DNA of 64,000 bases from the NCBI RefSeq assembly GCF_900156155.1, contig NZ_FTMD01000003.1, forward strand, positions 1-64,000. The letters run 5' to 3'. Of this stretch, positions 58,943 to 64,000 are shown piece after piece. The stretch is from Aromatoleum tolulyticum (GTDB taxonomy: Bacteria; Pseudomonadota; Gammaproteobacteria; Burkholderiales; Rhodocyclaceae). The position numbers were made by a program, and so were the translations under genes. How positions within the stretch are numbered: position 1 is the stretch's first letter; the number at the start of each line of letters is the position of its first letter. The notes beneath the pieces were generated by a model that did not search any database, was not told where the DNA came from, and was given only the letters and a program-made list of their open reading frames with translations.

Positions 58943-60463
58943 ATGAACTCATCCTCCAATGCGCCGACGCTGCTCGGCATCGTCGGTGCCGGCCTGATGG
59001 GCCGCGGCATCGCGCAGATCGCGATCCAGGGCGGCATTTCCGTCCTGCTTTACGACAACCGCCCGGGCGGCGCGGAAGAGGCCCGCGGGGCGATCGCGGC
59101 GACGCTGACGATGCTCGCGGACAAGGGCAAGATCACCGCGGCCGACGCCGACGCGGCCAGCGCACGCCTGACGGTTGCCACGACCATAGAGGAACTGGCG
59201 CCGTGCACGACGGTGGTCGAGGCCATCGTCGAGAAGCTCGACGCGAAGAAGGATCTCTTCCGTCAGCTCGAAGGCATCGTTCGCGACGATTGCATCCTCG
59301 CGACGAACACGTCGTCGCTGTCCGTCACCGAGATCGCCGCCGCCTGCCGGCTGCCCGGTCGAGTTGCAGGTTTCCATTTCTTCAGCCCGGTTCCGCTGAT
59401 GAAGATCGTCGAAGTCATCACCGGACCGCTGACGGACGACGGGATTGCCGACGCCCTCATCGCGTTGGCGCATCAGATGGGCCACACCCCGGTGCGCGCG
59501 AGCGATACACCGGGCTTCATCGTCAACCACGCGGGCCGCGGCTATCTCACCGAATCGCTGCGCGTGCTCGGCGAGAACATCGCCGCGTATCCGGAAATCG
59601 ACCGCATCCTGCGCGAAGCGGCAGGCTTCCGCATGGGGCCGTTCGAGCTGCTCGACCTGACCGGCCTGGACGTCTCCCAGCCGGTCATGGAATCGATCTA
59701 CGAGCAGTTCTACCAGGAACCGCGCTTCCGCCCCTCCCCCATCGCGCGCCAGCGTCTCGCCGCACGCCTGCTCGGACGCAAGACCGGGCGCGGCTTCTAC
59801 CGCTATGAGGACAACCGCAAGCAGGAGCCGGAAAGTGCGCCCGTTCCGGCACGCACGAACGCGCCGGTCTGGCTCGCCGCGCGCGATGCCGTGGCCCACT
59901 CCGGCGTCGTCGCGCTGCTGCAATCGCTCGGCGCCGAGTTCGAGCACGGGGAACGCCCGTCGGCGCACTCGCTGTGCCTCGTGCTGCCGGTCGGCCGGGA
60001 CGCGACGAGCGCCGCCGTCGCCGCGCAGCTCGACCCGACGCGCACGGTCGGCCTCGACCCGCTGTTCCTCACCGGACGCCGCACGCTGATGACGACCCCG
60101 GTGACCGCGCCCGAGGTCCGCGACGCGGCACACGGCCTTTTCGCGAGCGACGGCGTTCCGGTTTCGGTAATCCGCGACAGCGCGGGCTTCGTCGCCCAGC
60201 GCGTGATCGCGACGATCGTCAACATCGGCTGCGACATCGCCCAACAGGCGATCGCCACGCCGCAGGACATCGACAAGGCCGTCACGCTGGGCCTCGGCTA
60301 CCCCAAGGGCCCGCTCGCGATGGGCGACGCGCTCGGCGCCGCGACCGTGCTGCGTATTCTCGACAACCTGTTCGATTTCTACCGCGATCCCCGCTACCGC
60401 CCGAGCCCCTGGCTGAAACGCCGCGCGCTGCTCGGCCTGTCCCTGCTCACCCCGGAAAACTGA
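58943..60463 (+). CDS. 3-hydroxyacyl-CoA dehydrogenase (PaaH/DcaH type)
   Basis: 506 residues. The Rossmann NAD site is GIVGAGLMGRGIAQIAIQGG. The catalytic His-Glu region is GFHFFSPVPLMKIVEVI with TNTSSLSVTEIA before it. Two C-terminal 3HCDH domains follow (TPGFIVNHAGRGYLTESLRVL and SAGFVAQRVIATIVNIGCDIAQQ), each with LGLGYPKGPLAMGD-like sequence, making the longer PaaH form used for 3-hydroxyadipyl-CoA. It converts 3-hydroxyacyl-CoA to 3-oxoacyl-CoA. It starts directly after the hydratase stop. Confidence 0.95.
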   Translation: MNSSSNAPTLLGIVGAGLMGRGIAQIAIQGGISVLLYDNRPGGAEEARGAIAATLTMLADKGKITAADADAASARLTVATTIEELAPCTTVVEAIVEKLDAKKDLFRQLEGIVRDDCILATNTSSLSVTEIAAACRLPGRVAGFHFFSPVPLMKIVEVITGPLTDDGIADALIALAHQMGHTPVRASDTPGFIVNHAGRGYLTESLRVLGENIAAYPEIDRILREAAGFRMGPFELLDLTGLDVSQPVMESIYEQFYQEPRFRPSPIARQRLAARLLGRKTGRGFYRYEDNRKQEPESAPVPARTNAPVWLAARDAVAHSGVVALLQSLGAEFEHGERPSAHSLCLVLPVGRDATSAAVAAQLDPTRTVGLDPLFLTGRRTLMTTPVTAPEVRDAAHGLFASDGVPVSVIRDSAGFVAQRVIATIVNIGCDIAQQAIATPQDIDKAVTLGLGYPKGPLAMGDALGAATVLRILDNLFDFYRDPRYRPSPWLKRRALLGLSLLTPEN

Positions 60464-60492
60464 TTCCCCGAACATCGAAACGAGGACCCTTC

Positions 60493-61695
60493 ATGCTCGA
60501 CGCCTACATCTACGCCGGTCTGCGGACCCCCTTCGGACGCCACGCCGGCGCGCTCGCTCCCGTGCGTCCTGACGACCTGGTCGCGACCGTGATGCGCAAA
60601 CTGCTGGCCGATTCGCCCTTCTCCCCCGAACAGGTCGAGGACGTGATCCTCGGCTGCGCATGCCAGGCCGGCGAAGACAGCCGCAACATCGCACGCCACG
60701 CGGCGCTCCTCGCCGGACTGCCGGCGACCACCCCCGGTCAGACCGTCAACCGCCTGTGCTCCAGCGGCCTCGCGGCCGTCCTCGACGCGGCGCGCGCGAT
60801 CACCTGCGGCGATGGCGATCTCTACATTGCCGGCGGCGTCGAGAGCATGAGCCGCGCCCCCTTCGTCGTCGCCAAGAGCGAGTCCGCTTTCGGGCGCGAC
60901 TTCAAGGTGTTCGACTCGTCGATCGGCGCCCGCTTTCCGAACCCGCGCATCACCGCGCAATACGGCGGCGACACGATGCCCGAGACCGCCGACAACGTCG
61001 CGCGCGAGCTCGGACTGACGCGCGAGGAGAGCGACCGCTTCGCCGCCGGCTCGCAGGCGAAGTTCGCTGCCGCGCAGGAAAGCGGTTTCTTCGACGGCGA
61101 GATCCTGCCGATCGAAGTGCCCACCGGGAAGAAGACGCCGCCGCTCCTCGTGAGCCGCGACGAGCACCCGCGCCCGGAAAGCACGCACGAGGCGCTGTCG
61201 CGCCTGCGCGCGCTGCATGAAGGCGGCGTCGTCACCGCGGGCAACGCGTCCGGCGTCAATGACGGCGCCGTCGCGCTGTTCGTCGGCAACCGCGCGATCG
61301 GCGAAAAGGTCGGGGCGAAGCCGATGGCGCGCATCCTCGCCGGCGCAGCGGTGGGCGTCGAACCGCGCGTGATGGGCATCGGCCCGGCCTACGCCATCCC
61401 CAAGGCGCTCGCCCGCGCCGGGCTGACGCTCGCCGATATGGACGTCATCGAGATCAATGAGGCCTTCGCCGCGCAGGTGCTCGGTTGCCTGAAGCTGATG
61501 AACGTCTCCTTCGACGATCCGCGCGTAAACCCCAACGGCGGCGCGATCGCCGTCGGCCACCCGCTCGGGGCCTCCGGCGCGCGTCTCGCGCTGACCGCCG
61601 CCCGCGAACTCGAACGGCGCAACGGCCGGTACGCGGTGCTGAGCCTGTGCATCGGCGTCGGCCAGGGGCTTGCCGTCGTCATCGAACGCATCTAA
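60493..61695 (+). CDS. thiolase, 3-oxoadipyl-CoA type (PcaF/PaaJ/DcaF-like)
   Basis: 400 residues. The nucleophile Cys lies in TVNRLCSSGLAAV, the His in NPNGGAIAVGHPLGASGARL, and the second Cys in LSLCIGVGQGLAVV. The segment YIYAGLRTPFGRHAGALAPVRPDDL at the start and FVVAKSESAFGRDFKVFDSSIGARFPNP match the 3-oxoadipyl-CoA thiolases, which yield succinyl-CoA and acetyl-CoA. It lies 29 bases after the dehydrogenase and 14 before the CoA-transferase. Confidence 0.95.
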   Translation: MLDAYIYAGLRTPFGRHAGALAPVRPDDLVATVMRKLLADSPFSPEQVEDVILGCACQAGEDSRNIARHAALLAGLPATTPGQTVNRLCSSGLAAVLDAARAITCGDGDLYIAGGVESMSRAPFVVAKSESAFGRDFKVFDSSIGARFPNPRITAQYGGDTMPETADNVARELGLTREESDRFAAGSQAKFAAAQESGFFDGEILPIEVPTGKKTPPLLVSRDEHPRPESTHEALSRLRALHEGGVVTAGNASGVNDGAVALFVGNRAIGEKVGAKPMARILAGAAVGVEPRVMGIGPAYAIPKALARAGLTLADMDVIEINEAFAAQVLGCLKLMNVSFDDPRVNPNGGAIAVGHPLGASGARLALTAARELERRNGRYAVLSLCIGVGQGLAVVIERI

Positions 61696-61709
61696 CCAGG
61701 AATTCCGCA

Positions 61710-62933
61710 ATGTCAGGAGCACTCTCACACATCCGCGTCCTCGACCTGTCCCGGGTTCTCGCCGGCCCGTGGGCGAGCCAGACGCTGGCCGACCTCGGCG
61801 CCGAGGTCATCAAGATCGAGCGCCCCGGCGTCGGCGACGACACGCGCGGCTGGGGCCCTCCGTACCTGAAGGACGAGGCCGGCAACGACACAAAGGAAGC
61901 GGCATACTTTCTCGCCGCCAACCGCGGCAAGAAGTCCGTCACCATCAACCTGTCGAAGCCCGCCGGGCAGGCGCTGATCCGGCGCCTCGCGGCCGAGAGC
62001 GACGTCTTCATCGAGAACTACAAGGTCGGCGACATGGCGCGCTACGGCCTGTCGTACGACGACCTGAAGAAGATCAACCCGAGGCTGGTCTACTGCTCGA
62101 TCACCGGCTTCGGCCAGACCGGCCCCCTGTCGCACCTCGCCGGTTACGACTTCATCATCCAGGGCATGGGCGGCCTGATGAGCATCACCGGCGAGCGCGA
62201 CGACCTGCCCGGCGGCGGCCCGCAGAAGCTCGGCGTCGCCTTCGCCGACCTGATGACCGGCGTGTATTCGACGGTCGCGATCCTCGCGGCGCTCGCGCAC
62301 CGCGAGAAATCCGGCGAGGGCCAGTACATCGACATGGCGCTGCTCGACGTGCAGGTCGCGACGATGGCCAACATGAACATGAACTATCTCGTGTCGGGCA
62401 AGATCCCGAAACGCCAGGGCAACGCCCACGCCAACATCGTGCCCTACCAGGTGTTCAAGTCGCGGGACGGCCACCTCGTGCTCGCGGTCGGCAACGATGG
62501 GCAGTTCATCAAGTTCTGCGAAATTGCCGGCTGCCCGGAGTTCGCGAAGGACGAACGCTTCGCAACGAATGCCGGACGCGTGCGCAATCGCGAGACGCTC
62601 GTGCCGATGCTGCAGGAAGTCCTGCAGACGCGCACCACCGACGAATGGATCGCGCCGCTGGAATCCGCCGGCGTGCCCTGCGGACCGATCAACAACATCG
62701 CCCAGGCATTCGAGAACCCGCAGGTCAAGCATCGGCAGATGAAGGTCGATCTGCCGCATCCGCTGTCTGGCACCGTGCCGTCGGTCGCCAACCCGATCCG
62801 CTTCTCGGCGACACCGATCAGCTATCGCAGCGCGCCGCCGCTGCTCGGCCAGCACACGCACGACGTGCTCACGACGCTCGCCGGCCTGTCCGAGGCCGCG
62901 ATCGAGGATCTGAAGGCGAATGCCGTGATCTGA
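61710..62933 (+). CDS. family III CoA-transferase
   Basis: 407 residues. Family III (CaiB/BaiF) features are GIRVLDLSRVLAGPWASQTLADLGAEVIKIERPG-like sequence at the start, the AAYFLAANRGKKSVTINL stretch, and the catalytic Asp in GVAFADLMTGVYS. It moves CoA between carboxylic acids. In this cluster it could activate the free dicarboxylate using succinyl-CoA, replacing the two-subunit DcaIJ enzyme of adipate clusters. Relatives include succinyl-CoA:glutarate CoA-transferases. It is followed by a transporter gene on the same strand. Confidence 0.93.
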   Translation: MSGALSHIRVLDLSRVLAGPWASQTLADLGAEVIKIERPGVGDDTRGWGPPYLKDEAGNDTKEAAYFLAANRGKKSVTINLSKPAGQALIRRLAAESDVFIENYKVGDMARYGLSYDDLKKINPRLVYCSITGFGQTGPLSHLAGYDFIIQGMGGLMSITGERDDLPGGGPQKLGVAFADLMTGVYSTVAILAALAHREKSGEGQYIDMALLDVQVATMANMNMNYLVSGKIPKRQGNAHANIVPYQVFKSRDGHLVLAVGNDGQFIKFCEIAGCPEFAKDERFATNAGRVRNRETLVPMLQEVLQTRTTDEWIAPLESAGVPCGPINNIAQAFENPQVKHRQMKVDLPHPLSGTVPSVANPIRFSATPISYRSAPPLLGQHTHDVLTTLAGLSEAAIEDLKANAVI

Positions 62934-63039
62934 GACGATGCCCGCCGCGCGCCACGAGCGGCGGCGGGCGTTTACCGGATAGCCGAACGGACGGCCGCAA
63001 CGGCGCGTCCCGCAACAAGACGTCGTCAGGACCCCCGAC

Positions 63040-64000
63040 TTGAATTCCCCCGCGGTACGCACGCTGTGGCTGCAGGTCTTCCTGCCATACGCCATCGGTT
63101 ACTTCCTTTCCTATCTGCTGCGGACCGTCAACGCGGTGATGGCTCCCGAGCTGTCCCACGGCCTCGGCATCTCTGCAGCGGACCTCGGACTGCTGACGAG
63201 TGCCTACCTTGCCGCCTTCGCGGTGATGCAGCTGCCGCTGGGCATCTGCCTCGACCGCTTCGGCCCGCGGCGCGTACAGGCCGCACTGCTGCTCGTCGCC
63301 GCGCTCGGCTGTGCCGGCTTCGCACTGGGGCAGAACCTGACGCAGTTGTTCGTCGCGCGGGCCCTCATTGGTGCCGGGGTATCAGCGAGTCTGATGGCGT
63401 CCTACAAGTCGTTCTCGCTGTGGTTCCCGCCGAGCCGGCAGGCATCGCTCAACGCCGCGATCATGGTCGCGGGCGGCCTCGGCGCGCTCACTTCCAGCAG
63501 CCCGTTCAGTCTCCTTCTGCCGATCGTCGGCTGGCGCTGGATCTTCGCCGGCCTCGCGTTCCTTGCGGTCGCCGTCGCGATCCTGATTCTGCGCTCGCCC
63601 GAAAAACCGGTCGCCAGTCACGCCCAGGGGCTGCGCGAACAGCTCGCAGTACTCCGCGGCATCATGGGCAGCCGCAACTTCTGGCGTTTCGCGCCGCTGA
63701 TCGCCACGATGAACGGCGGCTTCACCGCCCTGCAGAGCCTGTGGGCCGTGCCGTGGCTCACCGAGGTCGTCGGCCTCGACCGCAACGGCGCCGCGTGGTA
63801 TCTGCTGCTGCTCAACCTCGCGCTGATGGCCGGCTACGCGACCGTCGCGACCCAGCTGCATCGGCTGACGCGCCGCGGCTGGAGCCTCGGGCACATCATG
63901 GTCGGCGGCGGCGTACTGCTCCAGCTCACCTCGCTCGCGGTGATCGTCGGCGCGCCCGGCGGCTCGACGCTGTGGGTGCTGCTTGGGCTCGTTTACGCGA
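63040..64000 (+). CDS. MFS transporter, cut by the window end
   Basis: 320 residues are visible and the frame continues past base 64000. The start is taken as the TTG at 63040, with AGGA 8 bases upstream; no ATG or GTG lies in frame near it. The sequence begins NSPAVRTLWLQVFLPYAIGYFLSYLLRTVNAVMAPEL. Nine or so hydrophobic helices and the loop motif PLGICLDRFGPRRVQAALL identify an MFS permease. It is a second transporter of the catabolic cluster, 106 bases after the CoA-transferase; substrate unknown. Confidence 0.85.
   Translation, partial: MNSPAVRTLWLQVFLPYAIGYFLSYLLRTVNAVMAPELSHGLGISAADLGLLTSAYLAAFAVMQLPLGICLDRFGPRRVQAALLLVAALGCAGFALGQNLTQLFVARALIGAGVSASLMASYKSFSLWFPPSRQASLNAAIMVAGGLGALTSSSPFSLLLPIVGWRWIFAGLAFLAVAVAILILRSPEKPVASHAQGLREQLAVLRGIMGSRNFWRFAPLIATMNGGFTALQSLWAVPWLTEVVGLDRNGAAWYLLLLNLALMAGYATVATQLHRLTRRGWSLGHIMVGGGVLLQLTSLAVIVGAPGGSTLWVLLGLVYA

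Overview
The window is a GC-rich bacterial chromosome segment. Its gene content fits a denitrifying, aromatic-degrading betaproteobacterium of the Azoarcus/Aromatoleum/Thauera type (Rhodocyclales). The reasons are an aryl-CoA ligase beside a tungsten-type aldehyde oxidoreductase, an XylR-type aromatic-sensing histidine kinase, an FNR box, the tig-clpP-clpX-lon-hupB-tRNA-Val order, and an alaA-hom-thrC operon. The genus call is inference; no rRNA gene is present.

Bases 1-4434 are an integron cassette array, visibly AT-richer than the rest. Six complete attC sites and a seventh broken one separate small genes read left to right: a HEPN-like fragment, a P-loop NTPase fused to a PD-(D/E)XK nuclease-like domain (a candidate anti-phage gene), a zinc-ribbon membrane protein and several tiny membrane proteins. 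No integrase is visible; it could lie left of the window or be absent. The array ends abruptly against a broken vapC toxin gene (4453-4779).

Bases 4852-14640 are a predicted anaerobic aromatic-acid module: a MarR gene; a leftward set of aryl-CoA ligase, AAHS-type transporter, XylR_N/V4R-PAS-PAS histidine kinase and sigma-54 response regulator; and, divergently, an aldehyde ferredoxin oxidoreductase with a MoaD/ThiS-like tail ending in Gly-Gly. A perfect FNR-type palindrome lies between ligase and oxidoreductase. Bases 14693-21402 hold a terminator, a REP-like pair, an RND efflux operon and its divergent TetR regulator. Bases 21467-23230 hold an ECF sigma factor, a secreted ferritin-like protein and a c-type cytochrome.

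Bases 23256-51605 are mostly housekeeping: def, alkB, tRNA-Val, hupB, lon (with a sigma-32-like promoter), clpX, clpP, tig; the prkA-yeaH-spoVR stress operon; nnrD, an HD-GYP protein, a DMT permease, nadC, thrC, hom, alaA, an Mth938-family protein, bcp, a PIN-PhoH ATPase, a cNMP/CBS/DUF294 signalling protein, a degenerate DEDDh exonuclease-like protein and an NlpC/P60 hydrolase. Then comes a calcineurin-like phosphodiesterase (51691-52473).

Bases 52682-64000 are a beta-oxidation cluster around an IclR regulator. To the left run acyl-CoA dehydrogenase, an MFS permease, etfB and etfA; to the right run enoyl-CoA hydratase, 3-hydroxyacyl-CoA dehydrogenase, a 3-oxoadipyl-CoA-type thiolase, a family III CoA-transferase and an MFS permease cut by the window end. 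The set resembles the adipate (dca) dicarboxylate pathway, with the CoA-transferase as the likely activating enzyme.
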